From positions 6,107,001 through 6,171,000 of the forward strand of contig CM060195.1 in the NCBI GenBank assembly GCA_030549335.1: a stretch of DNA of 64,000 bases, given 5' to 3'. The DNA comes from Pontederia crassipes (Eukaryota; Streptophyta; Magnoliopsida; Commelinales; Pontederiaceae). Below, piece after piece: positions 21,866 to 32,975 of the stretch (position 1 is the stretch's first letter; each line of letters starts with the position of its first letter). Below the pieces are notes generated by a model, which was not told where the DNA came from, ran no database searches, and worked only from the letters and a program-made list of their open reading frames with translations. The position numbers and the translations under genes were made by a program.

Positions 21866-22974
21866 CAATGTTGTTAGGATCGGACCGGACAACGACCTGC
21901 AAAAGTGTCCGTTTCAGGTCGAACCGGTCGGACCGGTCGGTCGGACTAGATAGTAATAAAATATTATATTTAATATGATATAGTAAATTAATCTATGATA
22001 TTTCAATTATATAAGTATATATATGATATGAAAATGTATTATACAAAAGAAAAAATAACAATCATAAATAATAAATAATAAGTTTATAATTAATTTTAAG
22101 ATTTGATTTTAAAATTATACACTTAATAAATTAAAATATTATGAATTTGATTATTATATACAAATTTTCTATTGATGATTTTTTTATGTATTTCATATCT
22201 TTAATTTTTATGTTTGAAGCAAAAATTACATTTTTTTTCAAAATATTTGACAAGATTGTATATTCTATAAATAAATATATGGTATAATGAGTAGTTAACT
22301 ATTTAATTTGACTTATTATATACTAAATTAAAGAAATTTAAATTTGTATATATATAATATTATACTATACTAAGTACATTATAGCATTGTTGTGTATTAT
22401 ACATATAACAAAGAAGTGTGCACTATTCATTCATAATTAATTTATCTAATATGATAAATATTATATTAATATAATAAATATATAATTAATTTATATTATA
22501 ATATACATTAATGATATTAAAAAATGAAATAAGATCATGAATTAAAGCTCAAAGTTTAATAAATTCAAAACTAAATGAAGAGAGAAAGAACAAGTGTGTG
22601 CACAAAGATAGTCCCACATTGCTAATAGTAGGATAATGAGACATGGACAACTATAAATGGAGGAGATTAATGGGCCAATATGGATGTTTATGGAGAAAGT
22701 CCATTTTTGGATATTTTCCAAATTTATAATAATATTTTTTATCAAATCATCCCATAACAAAAATAATAATAAAAAATTTGATTGACCCAAAAACGCGGTT
22801 CAACCCGGTTCAATCCGGTTTTAACCGATTTTCACCAGTTTTTGACCGGTTTGATCCAGTTTAATTCGGCCCAAATGGAGGTCCGGTTTTGGGACTCCAA
22901 GTGGGCCAGATTTGTGAACGGTCAGCGGTCGGACCGGTTCGATCGGCCGGTCCGGTCCGGTCCTGACAACACTG
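21866..22974. mobile_element. hAT-type MITE with CAnTGTTGT ends
   Basis: Terminal inverted repeats are CAATGTTGTTAGGATCGGAC on the left and, reverse-complemented, CAGTGTTGTCAGGACCGGAC on the right. They continue into ccggtcgg-rich subterminal DNA. A perfect 8-bp target duplication CTTGAGGA flanks it at 21858-21865 and 22975-22982, diagnostic of hAT. The interior is AT-rich and has no transposase. Confidence 0.9.
22611..22658 (+). promoter_or_regulatory. snRNA-type USE plus TATA pair inside the hAT MITE
   Basis: gtcccacattg (plant snRNA upstream sequence element consensus RTCCCACATCG) is followed about 30 bp later by tataaat. This spacing is close to that of Pol II snRNA promoters. No snRNA sequence follows, so it may be fortuitous or a captured promoter. 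Confidence 0.3.
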
Positions 22975-23355
22975 CTTGAGGAGAAGTTAATATAGAGGTT
23001 ACCTAATAGTCCTGCTCTTTCCAAGCAATAATTATGCCCCCACTACACCGGTTCCCTCGCTCCAACAGCCTTGCCATGCTCCCCCGAGTCACCGCACCAC
23101 CGCCTTTGCTAGTATGTTTGGTTGAACTTCTTGCTTCAAGTTAGATAGATGGTCCCGAACCTTTCCTCTATTCGCCCTTATTGAGATATGATTTGCATAT
23201 CTTTTTATATGTTTGTATATCTTTGTAATATTAGGATTAGTTTCCCAGATTTTTTGGAATAATATCTTAGATATTTTGGAGTAATATTTTAGCATGTTCT
23301 CCTTTCTTGTATTGCCTACCTTTATTATAAACAAGTGAAAACATATTTTTCAACA

Positions 23356-23370
23356 TGGTATCAAAGCAGG
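23356..23370 (+). other. Primer binding site of the Copia element
   Basis: TGGTATCAAAGCAGG follows the 5' LTR directly. It matches the tRNA-Met complement with one change (AAAGC for GAGC). Confidence 0.8.
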
Positions 23371-24404
23371 TTGATTAATATTCGTGTGAGCTCCTCTCAC
23401 CGAGTGATTCGTTGGCTTCCATGGCTTCTGCAAGTCCAAGAAGGATGAAGTTCTTTATCTTTGTATTTATGAATTGATGATCTACATTTCTAGTTTCTCC
23501 TTTTCTCTCTTCATTTGTTGTTCATGTTCTTCTTTCTATGTCTTTGTGTTTTCTTCTATATTTCTCTCTTCCACTATTTCTAAATCTCCTTCTTCTTCTA
23601 CTGCAAGATCAATCACAGTAGTGCCCAGGAGCTCGGAAATTGTTGCCGATCGAAACTTCATTCTTGCCTCTTCCATGTTTCCTTCGCTTTCATTTATTTT
23701 CTTGGCGATTATCGGTCAGGTTGCCGGTCGAGCTTGACTCGCTGGACCGTTTCCGAGCTCCTCTCCATTTTCGTGGTGAAGATCATTTTTTTGACATCTT
23801 GTCAATTATCACGGCATCTTTGCTGGAAGTGTTGCCATTATTGGCAGTTTGTCGATGTTATCGCTGGACTTGCCTTCGGTCATTGATCAGAGCTTAACCT
23901 CCGAAATTATATTGGCATCGTTGTGGACGACCAGACTTGGGTGATGTTGTTAACAATGATCGAAATCTTACTTCCTTTCTGGCGATGGATTTGGCGTTCT
24001 CAGGTCGTCGTGATGAAATCTTCTTCTCCTATGTTCGATCCATGACTGGAGAGTCTTTGGTGCTCGAAATAGGTCGAGATCGACAAATCTACACATGTTT
24101 CTATTTGTTGCGCATTCTTCCTTGGCAGGTGTTTGACGGATTGTCAAGTTGCCTTCGTGCGAGCTTCCTTGAGAGTTATTGGTTCAGCATCTCCTTCTTT
24201 ATTTTCTTCTTTGATTCCTTCTTTTCTATTGTCTCTCTGGTGTTCGAGAAAATGTCTATATCGGCGTCTGTGAAAAAGTATCAACTATTCTACTGTCATG
24301 ACTTAAAAGTGTTCGATGAAATGCATAAGCTTTTCTTGCTGGTCATCATCGCCAAATGAGGTTCTGTAGTCACAGTTTGTGACCAAAGATTTTGGTCCAG
24401 GGCT

Positions 24405-24500
24405 CATGAAGACATATTTACTAAAGCACTTCCTAAGAAGAAACTTCAGGTTATATATTCTAAGCTGAGACTAAATGATATTTACGCTCTAGTTTGAGGG
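24405..24500 (+). pseudogene. Copia pol 3' remnant (RNase H end)
   Basis: The reading DIFTKALPKKKLQVIYSKL, then RLNDIYALV and a stop, is the conserved C-terminus of Copia polyproteins. It ends a few bases before the polypurine tract. The rest of gag-pol is absent; the open frames at 23474-24359 show no domain I recognise. Confidence 0.7.
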
Positions 24501-24650
24501 GGAGTGTTTGAGATATGATTTGCATATGTTTTTATATCTTTGTAATATTATTCAGAATTAGTATCATAGATTTTCTAGGATAATATTTTAGATATTTTGA
24601 AATAATATTCTAGCATATTCTCCTTTATTGTATTGCCTACATTTATTATA

Positions 24651-24864
24651 AGGGATTAATGTACCTACAAAGCACCTTCCGCTTTGTAGGGATGTTGAGC
24701 GCATCTCAACCGTTGATCCGTTGATCAACGATTAAGATAATTAATATTTTTAAATCATGGAATTTAATCACTTTTGATCATATCCATTGATGAGTGGTTC
24801 AACGGTTGAGATGCGCTCAGCATTCCTATAAAACAGAAAATGCTTTGTAGGTACGTTAATCCCT
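24651..24864. mobile_element. MITE nested in the Copia 3' LTR
   Basis: The ends AGGGATTAATGTACCTACAA and, reversed, AGGGATTAACGTACCTACAA form an inverted repeat with one mismatch in about 24 bp. Further inverted homology extends inward (gcgcatctcaaccgttga). The 5' LTR has an uninterrupted tttattata at this place, and the 3' LTR shows TATTATA on both sides, so a direct repeat of about 7 bp was made. The superfamily is not certain. Confidence 0.8.
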
Positions 24865-25299
24865 TATTATAAATAAGGTGTTTGATGAATAATAAGTGAA
24901 AACATATTTTTCAACAGTCCCCTACAGTTCTACGTGACTATCTTCATAGGTTATTTGGTCCACGCTCCACTGGTTTTGCCGACAACACGACTGATTTGAT
25001 GTTAGTAGTGCTAGAAACTCTTAACTTTATCTACCTTACCTCCTTATGGTTGATCCTTCACTTTAGCTTTGTTCTTCATAACTGGAGGTTTCCGAAGAGG
25101 GTTCAACACTTAGTCCTGTGCCTTTTAGCTTTCATGTGTATTGAGAGTCCACCTCTCTAACCTCCGCCTCATCAATCTATGTCAGTGTTGGCTCCTCCTC
25201 CACCCTCTCATTTACTAGCTTCTTCATCTACTCTAGCAGCTCATTGTGCCAAGTTACAACACCCTAGTCATGGAGTCATGGCATTGATGGTGAAGATCA

Positions 25300-26109
25300 C
25301 AGTTCGAAAGATCCGGGGCACCAAGCCATCGACGCTTGTACAAGCAATTGATGACTGTACAAGCCATGAAACAGAAACACCTGAAAAAACAAGTTGAAAA
25401 AAATACAATTACTGCCTGACTGTCGAATCCATATTCCCTGCTTTAGCGGTTGCGAGAAGTCGATTTCAACATATATGCATGCATCCTTGTGATCTCTATC
25501 TTCCATCTTAATTGGCGTTCCAAAGAGTGTTGCCAGTCTGAGCATCACATCAATCACGTCCTGTCGAACTCAAAAGTCAACCCCAGTAAACGAATCCAAA
25601 CCGAGGAGAACCATCTTCGATCCTTCATAGGCCGAAAGGTTTAGCCTGTGAGAGGTGGTTAATCTGGCCTTCGACATTCCACGAGTTGTTCGTCAACACG
25701 TGTTTTTTTCCTGATCATTAGAGAAAATGAATAATAAGAACGTGTTATCAAGATCCGTGATTTTCAGGCTCTCTGTCAGCCGTCATAGTGCTGAGAGCAT
25801 AGATCTAAGCCGCTCAATGTTGCCCTCACCCCTGTAAAAACATCCAACTAGCACCCTCTTGAGCTCCTGAGATCTATGCTCCATTTCATCCGCTGAGGAA
25901 GCTATCTCCTCTGTAACTGCTGGTTGTATCCCTCCACTGACGCGGCGAATCTGGACCACCGGTTGAGGCTGATGGCCCCTCACAATGTCTAACCAAGAAC
26001 TACTGCTCAAAGTGCCACCCGGCTGACGACCATTTGCTTGTACCACATTACTCGAAGGGCCACTAGGTTGTATAGGCTTGAACACTGATCGAGAGCTTGG
26101 TTGTCCCAT
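25300..26109 (-). pseudogene. LINE ORF1-like fragment (DUF4283 / zinc-knuckle type)
   Basis: From 26109 leftward one frame reads MGQPSSRSV... SSSSWLDIVRG... LKRVLVGCFYRGEG, similar to the N-terminus of plant L1 ORF1 with DUF4283. At 25557-25430 a frame reads LRLATLFGTPIKMEDRDHKD then YVEIDFSQPLKQGIWI. This matches the family phrase '..G.P...D......AR..VEIDLS.PL..G.WI' that precedes the zinc knuckle. The intervening sequence is frameshifted. Confidence 0.65.
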
Positions 26110-26207
26110 GGACGTAGTAAGGACGGAGGAGGAGGAGATGACATTAGGGTTGGTGGGGGAAAAGGATTTCCGAGTTGGATGAGGGGGTTCCGGGTGGTGG
26201 TGGTGGT

Positions 26208-26239
<32 letters not shown>
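26208..26239. repeat. 32-nt G homopolymer next to (GGT)n
   Basis: G occurs 32 times in a row after a short ggtggtggt tract, near the 5' end of the LINE fragment. Confidence 0.9.
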
Positions 26240-27025
26240 CTCTAGTACCTGGGGATGAAAGAAGTTAAGGAGGTGGAACTATAATGATCTTTTGATTCTA
26301 AATGCCCCACATCGTTATGTTTTCTGATAAATGCCCCACATCGCTTATGTTTGCCGAGATGCACAACGAACGACGATCACCTGTAAGGTTAATATTCAGA
26401 GTTTGTCATTGTGTTAATATTCAGACTTTATAATTGTGTTGTGTATATAATATGTTCTGAAAGCTATGGTTCAGTTATGGAAGTAAGTATTCTTATTCTC
26501 TGAATTTGCTTTTCTGTAATACAAGGTTTGTAAAAAAAAAAAGAATCGAAGTGATTGTAGTGGTATCTTCCTAAAAAGTCAGCAAGGCACAAGGAGAAGG
26601 TTCTCCACTCGAATCAGTTTCGAAGCTGCTCGAGGATTGTACACTTACAGAAATGTTAAGAACTACATCGCAAAAAACTAATGGAAACAGATACGGGAAG
26701 TTTCATTATGTGGCCAATTCGCTGGATCCAATATTATAAATTTTGGGAAATAGTTTTGCATCAGAAATGGTAGTATAATTATATGTGATATGTGCTTAAG
26801 GTTGTTTTTTCTTTTGCGTATGACACCAGGTTTTCATTTGCAGCAAAACAACAAATCCAGCTATTAAGAAACAACGACTATTTGAGAATTGAAATAACAG
26901 TGATTGGTGACATACTATTTACATTTGCACGACTTATTGAAATAGATAAAAGACAGTTCTTTCTCATAATGCTATTCTAAAAATTTCTATGCTCAATTAC
27001 TTCATCAGACGGTGGATATCGGACG
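26240..27025. other. Intergenic DNA including the 3' flank of the DUF1218 gene
   Basis: No coding exon seen. A short repeat, aaatgccccacatcg, occurs twice near 26300-26345. The right part is expected to hold the 3' UTR of the minus-strand gene ending at 27026. Confidence 0.4.
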
Positions 27026-28573
27026 TCAAGCTCCATTGGTGTAATCAGTTGCATAGACCTCTCCATACTCTCCCTTGGTATCATCCTCATTCAAGTAATC
27101 TGCCCTTGCATTCAAGGTCAACATCTGGCAGACAAGCCAAAACAGTGAAGCATCAAGGCACAAAAATGCAGCTCCGCCAAAAAGACCAGTTTTTGCTGTA
27201 GGGCAAGTGGTTTCCATGTCATGATGAACATTGTGAGTACGATGAAGACCTTCGGTGATGGTAGCCCACATCATCATCCCTAGTGCCAGAACAGAAATAA
27301 CCCTGAAACAGAAGGGATTGCAGTCAGAGTGGATCAGTATAAGACTTCACAAATTCTGAAGAGCCAATTATATTGAACTTTGTCCTTCACTTGGATTCTA
27401 ATACTCTCGCGAAAAGACGAGATCCAGATGCAAATCTCTAAAACCTATGGTGTACATGATCATAACAGAAATGACAGCAGATTTGGATTACCATATCTCT
27501 GTTCAGGTGATGCTTCATCATATTGTTCATGTAAGATTCTTCTCCAAACAAAAGTAAAACTGTGGAATTATACCAGCATTTTCTTATATCATCTTCCTTT
27601 TAAGATTCACTGGACTATGTTAAAAGGTAAATTTAGAGGGCAATGAACGGAGCTTACTCTGCAACCGCGAAAAAAACAACCAGCACAGTGCTGCGGAACA
27701 ATGCTTCTTTTGGCACAGATTTGCCATTGTAAGGAAAATATACAGCAACATGACCCACAGCAAAAGCTAGAAAGAGCGTCAATACAGATAAAGTCCCCAG
27801 AGCAATTGTTGGATCACTTGGGAACTTACAGATGACGACATCCTTTCCTGGGATTGGAGTTCCAAATGGAGGCTGTGACAAAGCAGATGGCACTTTATGA
27901 GTTTTAATCATCAGCATAAGTTGGGGAAAAATTCCATTCGCAAATCTGAAACTAATATATATGCACACACATACATATTTCTGTCGCTACAGAAGCATGG
28001 GCAAGAAAGAAATTCAATGGAATATGTCGATTCACAAAATAATCATGAGAAAGATGTATACTGAATGGAAGCTAAAGAAGCTCCAACAAAATATCTTAGA
28101 CAGTAAGGCAGATGGAACTGACTGCACAGAAAAGTACTCTCGGACATGGAACAAAGAAAAACCAGTAAACATAAATTCAGAAAGAAAATGCTCACAGATA
28201 TTGGTATGAAATTAAGAAGAAGATAGAAATCCCAGGTAGACATGAGCATCTTGCAAAGATGACTATAGCAAGTATAGCTAAAACACTAAAATAGCAACTA
28301 TAAGCCACATATCATTACTGTGATGTACAAACCATTCTTCAGGAACCATACAAATCTGATAGGTTACATACATGCAGAAGCTGAAATTGATATAATCGGT
28401 CTTCAAAAGAAGAATATTTATGTTTTCTCAATGTTATCATTCTAGATCACATAGAAGAGAAGAAGCACAAATGAGATTACCTTCTTGTTTTCTGCAATGA
28501 CTCCAAATATGAAGGACAGGCACCCAAAAGAAGCCACAACAAGTGCAATCTTTAAGGCCGGACCAAAAGCCAT
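27026..28573 (-). CDS. DUF1218 family four-transmembrane protein
   Basis: Coding exons on the minus strand are 28573-28481, 27872-27658 and 27302-27026, with clean GT-AG introns. The product is 194 residues, starting MAFGPALKIALVVASFGCLS and ending at TGA (27028-27026). The first hydrophobic segment (about residues 6-27) acts as a signal anchor. Then come CKFPSDPTIALGTLSVLTLF (second segment, preceded by a conserved Cys), HVAVYFPYNGKSVP, a long third segment (STVLVVFFAVAEVISVLALG), a HHDMETTCPTAKTGLFGGAA loop with Cys, and a fourth segment (FLCLDASLFWLVCQML). This pattern is that of plant DUF1218 proteins; some members (MWL) affect lignin, but this subgroup has no function I can assign. A 5'-UTR intron (about 29241-28614, acceptor ctacag) precedes the start exon. 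No defect is seen. Confidence 0.88.
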
Positions 28574-29320
28574 TGTTCCAGTACTCAAATAACTTTCCTG
28601 TAGTCAAAGTTATAAATTTAGAGCACCCAAAGTGAAAAAATAAAACAAAATATGAATTTTATGTATATGAAATTTCGGACATCAAATCATAACTACAGGA
28701 TATCAGCACATACAAAGGAATAAAGACAATGTCACAACTCACATGATCGATACCCCTGTATCAGTAGAATAATGGCCCCAAATAAATTTAACCTATGCAA
28801 ACACTCGGGGGAAGATTTTAATCCAAGGATTGACTTAAATATACATAATTCAGACATCCTAATCATCAAACCCTTCTGAGTTAGGATGAATTTCTGTTCA
28901 AAAATCTAGAAATTCTCATGTTCATGTTTTTCCTCTAATCACAATTTCTTACAGACAAGACATCTGGAAGATCCATGCAAGGCCTGGAATCTCTCTCCCC
29001 CAAAACATGGCCCTTCCGAGAAACAGAATAGCACATTACAAAGAACAGTTGAAAAAGTTAAAAGAAAAAAAGGTCACAAAAAATTTAACAACAAACTACT
29101 GAGAGGCATGAAAAGATGCATTTTTTATCCCAATCCCCACCGCAGGAACACAGACAGAACTACGACGAAATTAAAATTCCACGCAGGAAAAGAAACACGA
29201 TCGAAAGAAGGATCGAACGCCAAGAAAGAACTGGAACAAACCTCTCAGAGGTGTTCTCAGACGAAGAATCCCAGAGATGAGAGATGGAGAGTTGGATCTT
29301 GGAGTCTGAATCTGCGACTC
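28574..29320 (-). other. 5' UTR with intron of the DUF1218 gene
   Basis: On the minus strand, ...ctgagag/gtttgttcc (donor at 29241) and ttgactacag/GAAAG (acceptor near 28614) bracket a leader intron of about 630 bp. Its second exon runs into the ATG at 28573. The first leader exon probably starts near 29320, below an aataaat motif at about 29335-29341. Confidence 0.5.
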
Positions 29321-29349
29321 TGCTTTTCGACCGCATTTATTTCCCATGC

Positions 29350-30779
29350 AGGGGCACAGTCGTGAATTAATAGACAAATCCGGGTCTTTTCCAGGGCAAC
29401 TGTCTGTTACCTGCTGGCGCACGCTAAGTCTTCGCGTAGATTCCGAATCCGTCCATGTCTGAGCTGCTCATTTTGTTAGATACACCGAGGAATATGACAA
29501 ATTAACGGAACTGCCACCGGGCACGGTTTGGTCGCACGAATCTTTCGGACGTTCCTGACCGTTGAGTTCCGGGCTTGGGAAATTGGACGGTCGTGATTGG
29601 ATCGACAGCTGGGCCTCGGTAAGAGACACGGTTTTATTCTATTCCTGGCGAAATAAATGCTCCCAGCATTTATGGTAAATTTATTATTATTAATTTTTAA
29701 TTTTGGAAAGATGAGGCATTAGTTCCAATTCTGCGGTGTAATTCCAGAATGTATATTTCAAATACTACAACCACGTGCGTTTCCTCCTTCTGTTTGACGG
29801 ACGAGGAAAAAATAAATTTGTTTGCGTTATTGATTTGTTGATATTTTAAGAATTAATTTCTTAAATCTCATCTGAAGTATTTCAACTTTGTGTTTGTCCT
29901 AATATATGAATTTATTATAGCATTTTTCTAAATTCTATTTGTTAACTTTAATCCATCTGTCATATTATGTTAGTTTTTTCATTATTTTTATTTTTTATTT
30001 ATTAAATATCCTAATTATTCTTGATAAAGAAAAATGAATATTTATTTCAAGTAGTTTAATCATTTAATAAATAAAAAAATTAAAAAAAAGTAACGGATGA
30101 ATTAAAATGAAAATCACGATATAATTTAAAAAACATTAGGGTAAGTTCATATATTAAAAATAAGCGTGAAACAGGGGAGGTTTATTGAATTAACTTGTAT
30201 TTTAATGTTTCAAAACGAAAGACCACTGAATAATTATATATATATATATATATATATCTTATAACTTAAGTTTTTGTTGCATAGAATTAATTTTAATTAA
30301 TGAATTTATATTTTAAACAACACAATTATGAGCTAAGTACCTTTTATGTTTTTTTTCTCTTAAAATAGCTCCTAGACATTTACGATTTTAGTTCAAATAA
30401 AAATTTTCCGTAAAAAATAATATGAATTAAATAGAGTACTAAAAGAATAGTTTAATATAACATCATTTAGAAATAATGCCAAACTAATTTAATTAGTTTA
30501 TGTACAGTAACTTAATATAAATTTTATTTAAGTATAAAAAATAATATTATATATATATATATTGCATTTTGATATTAGAATTATAATCTACATGTCGTGT
30601 GAGATGGATATAATACTTTTTTAGGATAATTACTCTGTAGAACAGATAAACAAAAAAGTTCTTGGTACAGCCTTTCCACAAGAAATAAAATTTTAAATTA
30701 GCGAGATAAAATCAGAATCTCCTTTTGGAGGCTCAAACATAGATCTGATGAGAACTGTACACTCAAAATAAAAAAAAAA
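29350..30779. other. Intergenic AT-rich DNA
   Basis: The part next to the gene (29350-29640) is less AT-rich and probably holds the upstream promoter of the minus-strand gene. The remainder is AT-rich with (TA)n tracts near 30236-30257 and 30546-30561. No gene seen. Confidence 0.5.
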
Positions 30780-31398
30780 GATTATTTTCTCTAATCATCC
30801 TTAAACTATCGTGATTTTTCACATCTAACTCCAAATTACGAACTTCGTTTTTTGGGTTCCTAAACTTTCACGATTTTTTCAATTTGATCCTTCCGTCTAA
30901 TTTTGTTAACTTCTCCGTTATTTTTTATATTTATGAAAAGTTCATTATACCCCTATCGACCCCCCTCCCCCTCCTCTCTTTCCCTACCGACGCTCTGCGC
31001 ACGACGACGCAAGGAAAGAGAGGGGGTGTGGGTCGCCGCCCCCCTCTGCGTCCGACGACCCCCCTTCCCCACTTTCGCTCTTTTCTTGCGCAGGCAACCC
31101 CCCCCCCCCCACCCCGGGTCGGCGACCCCCTCCGACACGTGGCGTCCTCCTTTTTTAATTATTTTTATATCTATTTTTATATATCATTTTATGTAAAAAT
31201 GAACTAACACTCAAGCCAAAGGTAAAATGGACTTTTCACAAATGTGAAAAATAACAAATAACGAAGAAGTCGACGGAATTGGACGGAATGATCAAATTAA
31301 AAAATCGTGAAAGTTTAGGGACCCAAAAATGAAATTCATAGCTTGAAATTAGACGTGGAAAATAGTGATAGTTTAGGGATGGTTAGAGGAAATAATCC
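30780..31398. mobile_element. Long-TIR Mutator-like element with GC-rich core
   Basis: The left end GATTATTTTCTCTAATCATC and the right end (reverse complement GGATTATTTCCTCTAACCATC, first 20 of a longer match) begin inverted repeats of about 170-180 bp. Both arms include 'taaactttcacgatttttt' and 'aatttgatc.ttccgtc'. The flanks are A-rich (aaaaaaaaa, ttaaaaaaa), so a 9-bp duplication cannot be judged. The centre (about 30955-31140) is a C-rich and G-rich block unlike the arms. No transposase is present. Confidence 0.65.
30955..31140. other. GC-rich core of the long-TIR element
   Basis: C runs and cgacgacccc, gggtcggcgac phrases dominate, with overlapping open frames on both strands but low-complexity products. 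It could be captured host DNA, as in Pack-MULEs, but no parent gene is recognised. Confidence 0.45.
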
Positions 31399-32975
31399 TT
31401 AAAAAAATATATAGTTGGCTAAATCTCCACCTTGATTAGATCTACATAGAAATTAATGAGGACAATTGACCCATTAATATTTTATAACTTGTTTTATTAA
31501 GCACTAATCATCATACCTTAGTTGTGGTATACTCAAATCTAATCATTTTATGGTGCAAGGATTCAAAAGGCATTATTGTAACGCCCTAGAAATTCGCCCC
31601 ATGGCACGTGTCGTGAGCGCCTTGAGCAGCACTATGAAAAGACTATTCATTGACTAGTCAAAATAAAAGCAGTGAAAATTAATATAAAACTTATTTCAAA
31701 AGTCCAATTGTGACAATAAGAACGAAAATATAAACTATATATTAACGATATAAAGCCTCCTGACCATCAATTTAAAACGAAGTTCGTAAATTCATCTAAA
31801 TCCATAATGATACATAGCATAACTCATGGGCCTACAAAAGTCATAAAAAGTATGTTGTATCTCATACAAAAGAGCCCATGATCATAATAACAAAATACAA
31901 GACAATGCCTATGTCACGGACGTGCCCTAAAAATATCATTTGTGCATAATCATGTATTTAATTAACCTATTAAGTTAATTTGAATGTTCATTTAGTGATA
32001 TTTGTATAAAGTAATTAATATTTTGATTAGAGCATAATGAGCATTTAATTATCGATAAACTTTACGAAGTAATTACATAAGATTATTAGGTAAATTATAA
32101 AATTTCTAAATATTATAATATATATGTTTAAATAGGATTAAATAAGCTTAATTAAGGTTAAAACACTTAGTTATGATAAAAAAAATGTGATTGACAATCA
32201 CTTAAGTTCCAAGTAGCCGAGGCAGACAAGTGAAAAGCTGCTTAAAGGGATATTTTTTTAAACTGCCATATGACGTCAAAAAATTCTAAAAATAATATAT
32301 AAGCAACTTAACTTTATCCTTTAATGACAGAAAACTTGCCAGAGGCAGAAGTCGAGCGGAACGGATTGGAAAAAATCGGGAACATAGGTTGTTCAAGTTG
32401 AGTTTTGATACGAAAATTATTCTTCTGATTGGGAGGATCCTTCCTTCGTTATTATCAAACCATAAATTATGAAATTTTGTATGATTAATCCAACACAAGT
32501 TAGCTTTCTGTGGCCTTTGGAATAACTGAAAAAGTATTTTTATAGAGAAAGTTATGAACTTAACTTCGATTATCACTCATCGTGTCCCAAGTCAGATACA
32601 TGTTCAATTTGTAAATCAGGGCACCGTTAAAATAGTGTGAATTAGAGTTTGAAATTTGGATATGATTAATTAGGCATTTCAAGGGTTCGGTGAGAGGTGG
32701 AATCATCCTATTTGAACTTGTATCTTGGGATAAATAAATTTTTCATTTCATAATGATGCTCTTGTCAGATTTCAGGATCGGGACATTGACAGATTACGAC
32801 CCTAATTGACTATTTTTTATAAAGTTATATAAGGAGTTAAATTCTATAATTTTTATGACTGAATAATAAGGAAGTATTGCTTTCAAAAAAATTATGATCT
32901 CATTAAATGGACAAGTACGAAAAAACATATAAATTAATTTTTCAGTGACACAGTTTGTCATGACACAAACTCTAA

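Larger units (their letters stand above)
23182..24916 (+). mobile_element. Internally deleted Copia LTR element
   Basis: LTRs at 23182-23355 and 24509-24916 begin TGAGATATGATTTGCATAT and end TTTTTCAACA. The right one is longer because it holds a MITE. TGGTATCAAAGCAGG at 23356-23370 is the initiator-Met primer binding site, and gtttgagggggagtgtt before the 3' LTR is the polypurine tract. Only the very end of pol survives: DIFTKALPKKKLQVIYSKL (family DIFTKPLPK..F) at about 24410-24470. No matching 5-bp target duplication is visible (cttat versus gtccc), so the ends may come from different copies. Confidence 0.8.
16230..26110 (-). mobile_element. Old L1-type LINE, broken up by later insertions
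   Basis: Minus-strand fragments occur in correct order. An ORF1-like nucleic-acid-binding segment lies at 26109-25300, reverse transcriptase pieces at about 21190-20170, and the C-terminal zf-RVT-like part at 16747-16368. Three later elements split it: a Copia remnant (23182-24916), an hAT MITE (21866-22974) and a CACTA element (16889-20026). Removing these leaves about 4 kb, shorter than a full LINE, so internal deletions are also present, including the endonuclease. Many stops and frameshifts show that it is dead. Confidence 0.75.

Noticed and set aside
23474-24359. Open frames of 85-140 residues inside the deleted Copia element
   Set aside because: No gag or pol similarity; frames are Ser/Phe-rich and do not join to the pol remnant at 24405.
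30884-31207. Open frames of 97 and 107 residues
   Set aside because: They arise from the C-rich core of the long-TIR element and overlap in two frames.
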